A stretch of 64,000 bases of DNA, from assembly GCF_024972735.1 (NCBI RefSeq), contig NZ_CP087723.1, positions 372,001 through 436,000 of the forward strand, written 5' to 3'. Source of the DNA: Halalkaliarchaeum sp. AArc-CO (lineage in GTDB: Archaea > Halobacteriota > Halobacteria > Halobacteriales > Haloferacaceae). The position numbers were made by a program, and so were the translations under genes. Of this stretch, positions 37,276-47,034 are shown one piece after another (position 1 is the stretch's first letter; every line of letters starts with the position of its first letter). The notes below the pieces were generated by a model that did not search any database, was not told the origin of the DNA, and was given only the letters and a program-made list of their open reading frames with translations.

Positions 37276-39783
37276 TCACTCGACGGCGACCGTCGCGCCC
37301 TCCTCGACGTCGGCTTCCGACACCGTCACTGTCCCGCCGCCGTCGTCGCCGGTGTCCCCGCCGACATCTTCGGTGCCGCCGTCGTATTCGCCCCCGATGT
37401 CGTACTCGCCGGGATACGCGACCGTCACCCGGGCGGTGCCGTTCTCGTCGGCGGTCGCCGTCCGCCGGTAGTCGATCGTCTCGCCGGAGACGGTCGCGGT
37501 CGTCTCGACGTCGATCTCTGCGCCGGGTTCCCCCTCTATTTCGATCGTCGCACCGGGGACGACCGCGAATGCGGCGACGTCCTCCTCGAGCAGGAGTGCC
37601 CGGTAATGAGCGAGCCCGTCTCCGTCCCCTCCGCCGGCTCCGCGCTCCTCGAGCAGCTGGATCTGGGTGGTGTCCGCGGGGAGGTCGGCGTCGACGTCGG
37701 TGACGACGACGTAGCCGACCCGATCCTCGAACTCCCCGTACCAGCCGTCTGGATCGTCACCGAACCGGAAGTCGTCGTAGTTCGCCATGGCGTAGCCGTA
37801 GCCCCGGGATTCCCCGTTGACGAAGTAGTTGTACATCCGGTTGTCGCCCCACCGGCTCAACACGAAGTCGTCGGGATACTCCCGATCTGCCGCCTCCGCG
37901 TGCGCGTCGATCCCCTGGACTGCCGCGTACTGGCCGTCGGTGTAGGTCGTCTGGGCGGTCAGGCTCGGAACGTACAGCAGGCTGAAACTACACAGGAGCA
38001 GCCCGACAGCCAACAGATACGCCGCCATTCTCGGGTCCGGCAGTTCGAAGGCGCGGTCGTCCCCGTCGTCCTCGCGCCAGGAATTCGATCCCTCGTTGCG
38101 CGGAGAGCCCCCCGTGCCACCCTGGAACGGGCGCGGGACCCGGGCGAGATCGACCGCCGACAGCGCGTACACGAAGCCGACCCCGCCGAGCACCGACAGC
38201 GGAACCACCAGCTGTGCGGCGAACCTGATCTGGACCGCCGCGAGCACGATGAAGTAGCCAGTGTACACCGAAAGCAACAGCCACCCGGGCTCGTACCGGC
38301 GCCAGGTGAGCCAGGTCGCCCACCCGAGGACGCCGACCGCGAGATAGAAGCCGACGCCGATCTGGACGAGCGGCCCGAAGAGCACGGCGTAATCGGGGGT
38401 GAAAAGCGAGACGGATTCGGTGTACCCTTCCCGGAGGAAGAGGTCCTCCATTCGCCCCTGCGCTTCGACCCAGTCTTCGGGACGGAGGCGCCGGAACGCA
38501 AACAGGCCGGCGGCGGCCACGGCAGCCTGGAGCCCGACGAACAGGCCGGGGTGGAGCTGTTTGCGCCGCCACAGCTCGCCGATTCCGAACACGACGATCG
38601 CGCCGCCCAGCACGAGCACCGGCGTGTACGCGACGAAGCTGGAGTGCCAGCCCCAGCTTTCGTGGACCCCGACCGACAGGAGACTCCCGACTCCGAGCGC
38701 GAGCAGGACCGGGAGGTTCGCGAGCGTCGGGGACAGCCCTGTCCGCGCGTCGAGGACGGCACGGAGGCCGACGTAGCCCGCGAGGGGGACGAACACGAGC
38801 GGGGAGCCGCCCCACAGGTGGATCGAGACTCCGAGGGCGATCCCGAGTCCGCCGCCGACGAGCCACGACGCCGGCGATCGGAGATGGGCCCGGACGGCGT
38901 CGTCTGTCCCCTCGAGTTCGACCCGGCGGGCGAGATCGACTGCGAGCCACGCGAGCCCGAGCAGTGTCACCCCGAGCCAGAAGTACTGGTGGAGTCGATG
39001 TTCGAGGAATCCAACGCCCGTGTAGACCGCGTGGACCGGCGCGATCGCGAACAGGAGCACCGACGCCAGCCCGACCCGGACGTCCCGGGTCACGACGAGC
39101 GCGATCGCGTACACCACGATCCCGAGCCCGACCATCGCGGCGACCGGGAGCCAGGCGGCCACCGCGTCGACGGCCGCTTGATCGCCCCCGAGGAGGGCGG
39201 TGAACCACCAGTTCACTGCGTGAGAAAGCGGGCGCCGGCCCGTCGCCCCGCCGGGCATCTCGGCGAGGATCCCGAGGTTGGTCGGGTCGGCCGACAGTTC
39301 GAGCAACTGTTCGATCCAGTATCGATAGAAGTACGGATCGTTTCCGGGCGAGACCACCCGACCCTCGCGGAACACCGATCCGTACTGGGTGAGCCGCATC
39401 GCCGCGACCACGAACAGCACCCCGAGAAGCCCCACGAGTGCTCGTGGCTGTGTCCACGGTCGGTCGACGAGCCGTCGCCAGTCGGGGGTGCCGTCCGGCA
39501 GCATCCCCGGTGGGGAGGGTCGTTCGTCGGCGGTCGTCTCGGCGGAGTCGCCCGCGAGCACCGCACCCACCGCGTCGACGTCCGACACGCGGTAGTCGCC
39601 GTCGACCTTCTCGACGACCCCGCGGGAGACCAACTCGCCGAACGCACCCGAGTCGACATCTACGTCGTGAAACGACCAGGGACCGTCGGTTGTCTCTTCG
39701 GTTTCCACGACCGCTCGAACCGCGTCTTCGAGCTCCGGCCGCTCGTCGAGGAGCTCCCGGGTCGCCTCGCCGGCGCCTGTCAT
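37276..39783 (-). CDS. STT3/AglB-like membrane protein lacking the WWDYG motif
   Basis: The 835-aa protein has an N-terminal winged-helix-like domain (about 1-80), then about 11-13 hydrophobic helices (about 110-590). These begin with GLLGVLFVVAAMRLTQYGS and the STT3-like GNDPYFYRYWIEQ. A C-terminal extracellular domain follows. Helix-loop blocks GFLEHRLHQYFWLG and GVHESWGWHSSF resemble oligosaccharyltransferases. Where AglB has the sequon-binding WWDYG, this protein reads VLSRWGDNRMYNYFVNGE. It may be an STT3 paralogue with another acceptor, or an inactive one. The tail contains Ig-like and Gly/Asp-rich sequence. Confidence 0.7.
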   Translation of the reverse strand: MTGAGEATRELLDERPELEDAVRAVVETEETTDGPWSFHDVDVDSGAFGELVSRGVVEKVDGDYRVSDVDAVGAVLAGDSAETTADERPSPPGMLPDGTPDWRRLVDRPWTQPRALVGLLGVLFVVAAMRLTQYGSVFREGRVVSPGNDPYFYRYWIEQLLELSADPTNLGILAEMPGGATGRRPLSHAVNWWFTALLGGDQAAVDAVAAWLPVAAMVGLGIVVYAIALVVTRDVRVGLASVLLFAIAPVHAVYTGVGFLEHRLHQYFWLGVTLLGLAWLAVDLARRVELEGTDDAVRAHLRSPASWLVGGGLGIALGVSIHLWGGSPLVFVPLAGYVGLRAVLDARTGLSPTLANLPVLLALGVGSLLSVGVHESWGWHSSFVAYTPVLVLGGAIVVFGIGELWRRKQLHPGLFVGLQAAVAAAGLFAFRRLRPEDWVEAQGRMEDLFLREGYTESVSLFTPDYAVLFGPLVQIGVGFYLAVGVLGWATWLTWRRYEPGWLLLSVYTGYFIVLAAVQIRFAAQLVVPLSVLGGVGFVYALSAVDLARVPRPFQGGTGGSPRNEGSNSWREDDGDDRAFELPDPRMAAYLLAVGLLLCSFSLLYVPSLTAQTTYTDGQYAAVQGIDAHAEAADREYPDDFVLSRWGDNRMYNYFVNGESRGYGYAMANYDDFRFGDDPDGWYGEFEDRVGYVVVTDVDADLPADTTQIQLLEERGAGGGDGDGLAHYRALLLEEDVAAFAVVPGATIEIEGEPGAEIDVETTATVSGETIDYRRTATADENGTARVTVAYPGEYDIGGEYDGGTEDVGGDTGDDGGGTVTVSEADVEEGATVAVE

Positions 39784-39823
39784 TGGCGAGTGTGGAGCCC
39801 CGGCGTGCAAAAATCTCCCGTTG

Positions 39824-41038
39824 TCAGACGTCGCCCGCCATCGCGGAGAACATCCGATCGACCAGCCCGTCGCGATACTGCACGCTGGGGGTGTCGCCGT
39901 CGGTGACCGGTTCGGGCGGGATCTGTCCGCCGCCCATCCTGGCGTGGCCGCCGGCACTGGCGTTCGGGATCTCCTCGAGCGCCATCTGGAGGGTCTGGCC
40001 CATGTGAACCCGATCGTCCCGCGACCGTCCCGACAGATGGAGCGTGCCGTCGCGTTCTCCCCAGACGACGACTGCGGTGATCCCTTCAAGCAGGATGAGT
40101 TCGTCGGCTGCCTGTGCGATCGCGTCGGCGTTGGTGATCGCGCCGACGTCTGCGACCGCAAACGAGCCGTTCACCTGCCGGCCGGCGATCGCGCGCGCCT
40201 TGACGTCGAGCACTTCGGCGTCGACGGCGGGGTTGGCGATCCGATCGAGCAGGTCCTCGTCGACTCCGGGGCGCAGGTAACCGGCGGCCTCGAAGTCGGC
40301 GGTGGAGGCACCGACGGTCAGGTGGCTCGTATCCGCGAGGATCCCGTACAGCAGCCCCGTCGACGTTTCCGTCGAGACGGTGCGTCTCGTTCCCGCCTCG
40401 CTTGCGTGCTGGTCCGGCGGCACCGGGGTCGCGTTCACGTCCTGGAAGTACTCCGCGACCATGCTCGAACACGCCCCGTAGTCGGTTCGGACGTCGGTGA
40501 ACTCGGCGCCGACCCCCTCGCCTGGATGGTGGTCGACGACCGCGAGCGGCAACACGCCGTCGGCCCCCTGGAACCCACGGGGCTTGTTGTGGTCGACCAG
40601 TACCACTTCCTCGGTCGCGAGGTCGGTCACGTGCTCGACCCGCTCGAGGTTCACGTCGAGCACCGTCTGGAACGCGCGGTTCTCCTGGTGACGGATCTGT
40701 CCGGTGTACTGGATCGTCGGCTCGGTGTCGACCTGGTTTGCAAGCAGCGCCACGCCCATCGCCGACGCCATCGCGTCGGGATCGGGATTCGGATGTGTCA
40801 GTACGGTGATCTCCTCACACTCCCCCAGAACCTCCTGGAACTTTTTCCCCGCTGGCCGTCGCCGGCGATAGAACAGTACGAGCACCGCAACGACCAGAAT
40901 CCCGCCGGCCACCAGTGCGAAAAGCTCCGGTTGCGAGCGAAGAGTCTCCTCGAGCGCCTGGCGTTGGCTCCCGTCGACGAGCCCTTCGAGCTGTGTGAGG
41001 TCCGAGATCGCTGACAGACCCACCCAACGATACCCCAT
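39824..41038 (-). CDS. Membrane-anchored DHH/DHHA1 phosphoesterase
   Basis: The 404-aa protein has an N-terminal tail, one transmembrane helix (about 41-60, LFALVAGGILVVAVLVLFY) and a cytoplasmic DHH domain. The latter has EEITVLTHPNPDPDAMASAM, VLVDHNKPRG, LAVVDHHPGEG and GILADTSHL. A DHHA1 domain closes with GGHARMGGGQIPPEP. DHH/DHHA1 proteins are Mn-dependent nucleases or cyclic-dinucleotide phosphodiesterases. The membrane anchor recalls GdpP-type c-di-AMP enzymes, but that activity is only inferred. I chose the ATG at 41038. Confidence 0.88.
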   Translation of the reverse strand: MGYRWVGLSAISDLTQLEGLVDGSQRQALEETLRSQPELFALVAGGILVVAVLVLFYRRRRPAGKKFQEVLGECEEITVLTHPNPDPDAMASAMGVALLANQVDTEPTIQYTGQIRHQENRAFQTVLDVNLERVEHVTDLATEEVVLVDHNKPRGFQGADGVLPLAVVDHHPGEGVGAEFTDVRTDYGACSSMVAEYFQDVNATPVPPDQHASEAGTRRTVSTETSTGLLYGILADTSHLTVGASTADFEAAGYLRPGVDEDLLDRIANPAVDAEVLDVKARAIAGRQVNGSFAVADVGAITNADAIAQAADELILLEGITAVVVWGERDGTLHLSGRSRDDRVHMGQTLQMALEEIPNASAGGHARMGGGQIPPEPVTDGDTPSVQYRDGLVDRMFSAMAGDV

Positions 41039-41144
41039 ACCTGGTCCGTAACGACGAACCACTATCAACGTTCCCGCTTTTTTCCTACCTATCGGGGATA
41101 CATACTAGGATGCGTTCCGGTTTTAAAACGTGAAATAATCCCTG

Positions 41145-42068
41145 TCAGGAACGATACGCCGCTAGGGCCGGACGATACCCCTCGCGGAACGTCGGATAGT
41201 CGAACTCGTATCCGAAGCCACGAAGCCTGTCGTTCGAGCAGCGTTTGTTCGCCCTGATTCGTCGCCGCCGGGACGCCGAGAGTTCCTCCCCCGCGAGTCG
41301 CTCCTCGACGGTGCGTTTTGCGGGTGGATCGACGCCACACTCGCCCGCGAGCCAGTCGGCGAACGTCCAGCGATCGACGGGTTCGTCGTCGACGACGGTG
41401 ACGACGTGGCCGCCTGCGAGAGCCTCCGTCAGGAGGAACGCGACCGCCCCGGCGGCGTCGTCCCGGTGGACCATATTCAAATACCCCTCGGTGACGGGAC
41501 CCTCGAGATAGCGTTCGAGCCGGTAACGGCCGGGACCGTACAGGCCGGCAAACCTGGCGACTGTCCCGTCGATCCCGTGTTCGGCTGTCGTCTCCAGGGC
41601 GATCCGTTCCGCCGCCACGAGAACTCGTCCCCGTTCGCTTTCCGGCTCCAGGGGCGTCGTCTCGTCGACCCACTCGCCGCCGTGATCGCCGTACACACCC
41701 GTCGACGAGGTGTACACCAGCCGGTCCGGAGTCGACTCTCGACTGGCGTACTCCTCGATCGTGGCCTCGACCCCCTCGACGTACACCCGACGGGCAGCGT
41801 CCGCGCCCCGTCCACCGCTGGAGGCGGCGAACACGACCGCATCGGCGTCGGGAAGTGCTTTCAGACTCTCCGGATCGGTGACGTCCGCACGTATCGGCTC
41901 CAGTCCCGCATTCGAGACGGCTTCCAGGCCCTCGGGGCTCCGGCGCACGCCGGCGACGGAGAATCCCTCATCCAGAAGCCGCTGTCCCAGTTCGATCCCG
42001 ACGTAGCCACAGCCGACGATCGCGACGTCGACAAGTTCTGGCGCTGTTCGGTTCGACACGTCGATCAC
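41145..42068 (-). CDS. SDR-type NAD(P)-dependent epimerase/reductase
   Basis: The 307-aa protein has the Rossmann motif VAIVGCGYVGIELGQRLL and the later blocks VYTSSTGVYGDHGGEWVDE, VARFAGLYGPGR and LNMVHRDDAAGAVAFLL. These are typical of extended SDR or YeeZ-like proteins. The catalytic YxxxK is not obvious, the Tyr region being GVYGDH. The GTG start overlaps the stop of the preceding gene (GTGA). The substrate is unknown. Confidence 0.8.
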   Translation of the reverse strand: MIDVSNRTAPELVDVAIVGCGYVGIELGQRLLDEGFSVAGVRRSPEGLEAVSNAGLEPIRADVTDPESLKALPDADAVVFAASSGGRGADAARRVYVEGVEATIEEYASRESTPDRLVYTSSTGVYGDHGGEWVDETTPLEPESERGRVLVAAERIALETTAEHGIDGTVARFAGLYGPGRYRLERYLEGPVTEGYLNMVHRDDAAGAVAFLLTEALAGGHVVTVVDDEPVDRWTFADWLAGECGVDPPAKRTVEERLAGEELSASRRRRIRANKRCSNDRLRGFGYEFDYPTFREGYRPALAAYRS

Positions 42069-42490
42069 GTCCGCCGTTCGATGGCCGCCTGTATCTGCGC
42101 GAGCTGTTCGAGCGTGAATCGGGTTCGACCTTCCAGCGCCTGCTGGACCTCCTGTCCGGTGAGATCCGCCTCGATGTCGTCGGCGAGAGTGTCGACGTCC
42201 AGCACCGCCGACGACATCCCCATCAGGAGATGGTCCCGGAGCTCGAAGACGACCGCGTCGGCGCCGGGGAACCGGTCGGCCGTTGCCAGGATCGCGGCCG
42301 CCTCTTCGACCGAAAGGTCCGCGGGTTCGTCGTCCCGTAGCGCCTCGAGTGTCGCCCGGTCGACGCCCGACTCGGCGGCGACGGCCTCGACCCCGACGGC
42401 GTCGACGACGGACGCGAGTTCCCGCCGGTAGGCGGCGAGTAGCTCACCTGGTGTGCGATCGGAGGGGTCATCGACGGCGTCGTACAACAT
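42065..42490 (-). CDS. Haloarchaeal DUF5791-type protein
   Basis: This 141-aa acidic protein has no recognised function. It begins MLYDAVDDPSDRTPGELLAAYRREL and holds a helix-turn-helix-like middle (VEAVAAESGVDRATLEALRDDE, then LSVEEAAAILA). It ends LTGQEVQQALEGRTRFTLEQLAQIQAAIERR, a pattern I recall as DUF5791. Its stop overlaps the start of the SDR gene, so the two form an operon. A DNA-binding role is possible, but the helical repeats could also be structural. Confidence 0.72.
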   Translation of the reverse strand: MLYDAVDDPSDRTPGELLAAYRRELASVVDAVGVEAVAAESGVDRATLEALRDDEPADLSVEEAAAILATADRFPGADAVVFELRDHLLMGMSSAVLDVDTLADDIEADLTGQEVQQALEGRTRFTLEQLAQIQAAIERRT

Positions 42491-42552
42491 ACCGTCTTTC
42501 GGGGAACGACGATGAAAACGGTTGCGGGCGACGGGTCGTGTTTCTGCTGAGG

Positions 42553-45500
42553 TCACTCTTCGGGCTCCCACCCCGGCGATCGTTCGTCCGCGACGCCGTC
42601 GACGTCGCCGACGCCGCCCGCTTTCGGAGGGACGGCGATCGCGATGGCGGTCTCCGTCTCGAAGGTGACGGGTTCCGTCTCCCCGAGCGTCACCGGCTCG
42701 TCGTCGACGTCGACGGTGACAGTTCCGGATTCGCGGACGTACTCGATCGGTTCCTCGTGGGCAGTCCCGCCGGAGGCCCGGACCGAGAACCGGGGATACG
42801 TTCCGCGGACCTGAACCCGCCAGACGTTCGTCGTGGCGTACCAGTAGCCGGGAACGGGCGCGATCGGGAGACCGGCCGGCGTCGCCGCGACGACGTCGTT
42901 GCCCCAGTGTTCGCGGGCCCGGTCGGAGCCCTCCTCGATCCCGTCTTCGAGGGCGTCGGACAACGAGTCGCGTGCGATCGCCCGGGCGCGAGTCGCGGCG
43001 TCGGTCACAGGTTCGTCTGGAACCGCGGCGGTCTCGCGATCCGCCGCCCGCTGTGTGGCGACCCGGAGACGGACGGCGAGTTCGTCGGGGCCGGACTGCT
43101 GTCGACCGGCTCGCACTCGGTCGGCGTCGATGGTCCGATCGTAGGCGGCCGCCGCAAGTGTCTCGGCATACGAGCCGTTTCCGACCGCCGTCGCCCGTTC
43201 CCCGAGCCCATCGTATCGTCGATCCGCAGCTTCGATCGCCTCCCGTCGCTCTCGAGCGGAAAGGTCGGTTTCCTCCCGGAGTACACTGTCTGCCTCGCGG
43301 TGGACCTCGGTCATCCCCTCTTTGACCTCGGCGGCGAGTTCATCACGCAGCTTCCGGAGTTCCGGATCGGACGCGTGTTCGAGGGTCGCGTTCGTCGCCG
43401 AAAGCGTCCGGCCGGCCCGGTCCAGGTCGACCGTTCGTCCGGTTCCGAGCACCCGATCGACGATCCCGTCCGCGAGTTCCCCGTGCGGCAGCGTGAAGTA
43501 GTTCACGTTCCGGGTCGCAAGCGGCGTCCGGGACTCCGTTCGTCCCACCCCGTCCTCGTCGGCTCCGAACGGACGGGTGTGTGAGGCGTCGACCGGCGTC
43601 CGAGGGAGGTAGCCAGGGGAGCCGACCGGCTCGAACGCGACGGCGCCGCCGGGACCGTCTTCCCCTGTAGACTCGGGCACGCGATCGATGGTTGCGGTTC
43701 GTGCCTCGCGGATCCCCTCGAGCCGATCGGTCCCCGGCGCGCCGGCGTCCTCGAGTACATCTGCGAGCGCCCCGCGGGTCTCCGCCTCGCGATCGGCGCG
43801 CCGATCGAGCTCTCGCTGGAGCTCTTCGAGGAAGACGGCCCGGACGGCGACACGGGCGCGGTCGTCGACGTCGGCGTATCGGTCCGGAGCGCCCACGAAC
43901 GACTGTCGTCGGTCGTCGACGCGTTCTGCCAGCGCCGACTCCGGGCTCTCGGCGCCGGTCGCGATCCCGCCCCGTTCGGCCTCGACGTCGACCGATCGAA
44001 CGTCTTCACGGAGGGTGCGCACGTCGTCGTACACCCGATCTCGCAAGCCCGCCGGGGGATCAGCGTGGACGACGACCCGGTTTTGACCGAGCTGCTCCCC
44101 GTCGTCTCCGCCGTCGAGCCGGCTCACTTCCCGGAGTGCGATCGATTCGAACCCGTCGTCGTCGTCCACGAGCCGGTCGACGGCGCGTTCGCTGGCGTCC
44201 CGGAGCGCCGGATCTTCGAGCGGGTCGGACAGTGTTCGATCGGGCGCCACGTCGGTCGGCGCGTGAGCGACGGACACGTCGACGAATGCCCGAAACGTCC
44301 GTGTTCCGGTCGCGGTCGTCTCCCGGGTTTCGTTCCCGCCAACCCAGGTTCGACTTACCGTCGTCTGCCGTTCGACCGTCAGCGTCGCGCTCGCGTCGGT
44401 CGCCGTGCGTCGGTCGGTCTCCACGACGACTGCATGCTCGACTTCGCGGTCTTCGTTCGCCAGGGACCAACCCGCCGGCGTCGACGTGGACCCGTTCCCC
44501 TCCGCTGTCGCGTTCGCTGGTTCGTCCGGCGGAACCGCCGTCGACACCGGCGTGGCGTCGATCTCGGTGATTCGGACGACTCGTTCGCCTTCGACTCGAT
44601 ACGTACGCCGGAACTGTTCGTCCATCCGGTCGAGTGCCTCCAGAAAGGCGACGTCGGCCGTGTGGCCGACCTCGATCGAGGTCGTTTCGTTCGGCGACGG
44701 GTTCGCTGTGTCCGTGGCCGCCTCCGACGGGAGTGTGCTGTCGTTGTCGTTCTGGAGGGGATCGACGTCCGTCGCCGCTTTTGACGATTCTGCCGGTTCC
44801 TGGTCCGCCTCCGGGATCGTCGCCTCGGCGTCGTCGCCACCAGCGTCGAGGACCACGTCACTCCACCGCTCCCCGTCCAGTTCCGTCGGCGCAAGGAGGT
44901 CCTCGAGTCCGGTTCTTGCGGCCGCGATTCGGACGCCTTCCCGACCGCGGTGGTCGTCCGTCCCGAACGTCGACCGCTGGACAGACCGGATCCCGGTGTT
45001 GGTCGACAGTTCGACGTGGCGATTCGCGAGCACGTTTTGGATGGGTGTGCCGGCGTACTGGCCGTATCCGCGGGCCCAGACGACCGGATACAGACGCGCG
45101 GTGAGCTGTCGCCCGAGTCCGGACCCCTCGATCGGGCCGCGATTGAGCCGGGTTTCGAACTGTTCGGTCCGTTCGTGGGCCGCAAGCACTGGCGTCGCAA
45201 CCGTTACGGTGGCCTCGCGGCTCTCGCGTGCCACGACCTCCCCGTCGCGCTCGGCGACGACGGTCACGTCGTCGATCGTGACCTCGAGGGCGGTCCCGTT
45301 GGCGACTCCCTCGATCCGGACCCGTTCCCGAACCCGGGTCAGATCCTCGACGGTGGGCTCGTTCCCGATCCCGAGTTCCGGTGTGGCAACGACGTCGTCG
45401 ACCGTCGCGCTCGCACCCGGGAGGCGTTCGGCGGCGGCGAGGCCAATCCGGATCCTGAGCGCGTCCCGGAACGGCGAGTTCGGCCTGACGGCGTCGGTGC

Positions 45501-45750
45501 CCGTTTCGGTCGCTCGTGTGACTGGTTCGCGTGCGGCGTCGGCGGCGGCCGATCGCACCGCATCGCGCACGGCCGCGTCGGCGTCGCCGTCCGCCCGATC
45601 CATCGCCCGTTCGACCGACCGATCGACTTCGGTCGGTCCCTGCGTTGCGATCCCCGCGCCGTACGCCACGCTGCTCGTCAAAAGCAGGACGCCAAGCAGC
45701 GCGAACGGGATCCTCGCGCGTCGGTCCGACGGGAGGTCGAACTCGGGCAC
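42553..45750 (-). CDS. Large single-anchor secreted protein (DUF7286-type)
   Basis: The 1065-aa protein has one N-terminal hydrophobic anchor (ARIPFALLGVLLLTSSVAYGA, about 11-30) followed by a huge acidic ectodomain with repeated Arg/Asp-rich helices. Segments include YPVVWARGYGQYAG, VEDLTRVRERVRIEGV, PRTPVDASHTRPFG and IAPVPGYWYATTNVWRVQV. The GTG start lies two bases after the upstream gene's stop, so it is the last of four packed genes. I recall the family as DUF7286. No catalytic motif is visible; an envelope or pilus-assembly role is only suggested by the operon. Confidence 0.75.
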   Translation of the reverse strand: MPEFDLPSDRRARIPFALLGVLLLTSSVAYGAGIATQGPTEVDRSVERAMDRADGDADAAVRDAVRSAAADAAREPVTRATETGTDAVRPNSPFRDALRIRIGLAAAERLPGASATVDDVVATPELGIGNEPTVEDLTRVRERVRIEGVANGTALEVTIDDVTVVAERDGEVVARESREATVTVATPVLAAHERTEQFETRLNRGPIEGSGLGRQLTARLYPVVWARGYGQYAGTPIQNVLANRHVELSTNTGIRSVQRSTFGTDDHRGREGVRIAAARTGLEDLLAPTELDGERWSDVVLDAGGDDAEATIPEADQEPAESSKAATDVDPLQNDNDSTLPSEAATDTANPSPNETTSIEVGHTADVAFLEALDRMDEQFRRTYRVEGERVVRITEIDATPVSTAVPPDEPANATAEGNGSTSTPAGWSLANEDREVEHAVVVETDRRTATDASATLTVERQTTVSRTWVGGNETRETTATGTRTFRAFVDVSVAHAPTDVAPDRTLSDPLEDPALRDASERAVDRLVDDDDGFESIALREVSRLDGGDDGEQLGQNRVVVHADPPAGLRDRVYDDVRTLREDVRSVDVEAERGGIATGAESPESALAERVDDRRQSFVGAPDRYADVDDRARVAVRAVFLEELQRELDRRADREAETRGALADVLEDAGAPGTDRLEGIREARTATIDRVPESTGEDGPGGAVAFEPVGSPGYLPRTPVDASHTRPFGADEDGVGRTESRTPLATRNVNYFTLPHGELADGIVDRVLGTGRTVDLDRAGRTLSATNATLEHASDPELRKLRDELAAEVKEGMTEVHREADSVLREETDLSARERREAIEAADRRYDGLGERATAVGNGSYAETLAAAAYDRTIDADRVRAGRQQSGPDELAVRLRVATQRAADRETAAVPDEPVTDAATRARAIARDSLSDALEDGIEEGSDRAREHWGNDVVAATPAGLPIAPVPGYWYATTNVWRVQVRGTYPRFSVRASGGTAHEEPIEYVRESGTVTVDVDDEPVTLGETEPVTFETETAIAIAVPPKAGGVGDVDGVADERSPGWEPEE

Positions 45751-45751
45751 G

Positions 45752-46564
45752 CTACCACCGCCGGACGACGATCCGGACTGACGCACCGTCCCGGTCGGTA
45801 CCGTTCGATCGCGTCGACGACCGAGTTGTCGTGTTCGGACCGTCTGTGAGCCTCCCTGCGAGCCCGCCTGCGATCGCCGCGTTCGCCTCCGCGGGCGTTG
45901 CACCTTCGAGTGCAGTGTTGTCGCCGAGCGTCAGGGCCGCCGCCTGTCGGTACCGGAGCTCCGCATGGGCAGCCGCCGCGTCGTCGCCCCGGAGGGAGGC
46001 ACGCAGCGACTCGACCGGGAACCGGTCGTCGACGAACGCCGACGCGAACGACCGGACATCGTCGGGGTCATCGACGTCTGCCGGATGGAACGGCGTCGGA
46101 ACCGACACGACGGTCGCGTGGACGGCCGTATCCGTCGGCGGCGTCCGCCCGGCACGCAGCTCCCCGCGGAACTCGCTTCCGTCGACGGGTTTCCAGCTGG
46201 CGATCACTTGCGTGCGCCCGTCCAGGCGGGCGTCGAGTTCGCGTTCGACCGCCCGGCGGAACGCGACGCCGTCCGGATCGAGGGCGGTGCCGTCGATCCC
46301 GGCACCCGCGACGGTTCCCCTCGCGATCAGCTCCCGGAGCGAGCCGTGCACCCGACGCTCGTCTTCCGGGGTCGTCCCGGTTTCGACGTCGGGCGTCCGG
46401 GGATCGAACGCCACCGTCGCGGTGGTAGCGAGCACGTCGGTGCCGGCTCCGGCCGCGGGCGACGACGCGAACGGGCCGGTCGGTTCCAGCGCGGAACCGA
46501 GCGCCAGCACGCTCGCGCTCACCAGCAGGAGGAACACCCCCGCGTCGATCGCGGTGCTGGTCAT
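45752..46564 (-). CDS. Single-anchor secreted protein (DUF7284-type)
   Basis: The 270-aa protein begins MTSTAIDAGVFLLLVSASVLALGSALEP, a pilin-like or TadE-like N-terminal hydrophobic helix. An acidic ectodomain with PADVDDPDDVRSFASAFVDDRFPVESLR follows. I chose the ATG at 46564 because it overlaps the upstream stop by four bases (ATGA). The stop is one base before the DUF7286-type GTG start. I recall the family as DUF7284; its function is unknown. Confidence 0.75.
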   Translation of the reverse strand: MTSTAIDAGVFLLLVSASVLALGSALEPTGPFASSPAAGAGTDVLATTATVAFDPRTPDVETGTTPEDERRVHGSLRELIARGTVAGAGIDGTALDPDGVAFRRAVERELDARLDGRTQVIASWKPVDGSEFRGELRAGRTPPTDTAVHATVVSVPTPFHPADVDDPDDVRSFASAFVDDRFPVESLRASLRGDDAAAAHAELRYRQAAALTLGDNTALEGATPAEANAAIAGGLAGRLTDGPNTTTRSSTRSNGTDRDGASVRIVVRRW

Positions 46565-47034
46565 TGCCACACCCGCACCCGGAGGGTTCCACGCCTGATT
46601 TCGCCCGGCCCGATCCGGACGGCGACCGTCCGATCCGCCCGATGGACGGGGCGGTCGGGTGGGGCCGGCCCAGCGGTCCAGCCCGCGTCACCGCCGACAG
46701 CGAGGGTCACGTTCGACTCGAACCCGGTCGGCATCACGTCGCCGTCGGTGGCGGCGTCCTGGAGTCGCTCGGGATCGACTACGTCGCCGTCGCTGGCGGC
46801 CGATCGGAGGGTGTCGAGGGTGGTTTCGGCCGTCCGGTCGGTTCCGGTCCGGTCACCCCCGGCGACGGCAGCCACGTCGGCGAGGACGCCGGCGTAAACC
46901 GCGACCCCGGCGATCACGGCCAGCAGCGCGACGAGTGCGGCGACGGGCGAGGCCTGTGCACGACTGGAGAGTGCGGAACGATCGCGTTCCAGACCGGCCG
47001 CCGGAAGCGGGCAGTCAGCCGACGAGTGTGACAC
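46561..47034 (-). CDS. Pilin-like secreted protein (DUF7285-type)
   Basis: The 157-aa protein has a short tail, then a long hydrophobic helix (AQASPVAALVALLAVIAGVAVYAGVLADVA, about 25-54, here in two overlapping parts) and a small acidic ectodomain ending RRGTLRVRVWQ. The helix near the N-terminus resembles class III pilins or pseudopilins. The GTG start at 47034 overlaps the upstream gene's end by 20 bases. A far longer in-frame ORF (to 47661) is an antisense-like shadow and is not used. Confidence 0.7.
   Translation of the reverse strand: MSHSSADCPLPAAGLERDRSALSSRAQASPVAALVALLAVIAGVAVYAGVLADVAAVAGGDRTGTDRTAETTLDTLRSAASDGDVVDPERLQDAATDGDVMPTGFESNVTLAVGGDAGWTAGPAPPDRPVHRADRTVAVRIGPGEIRRGTLRVRVWQ

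Noticed and set aside
37261-39906. An 881-residue plus-strand frame opposite the STT3-like gene
   Set aside because: Composition is that of a reverse-complement shadow; the minus strand has clear membrane helices.
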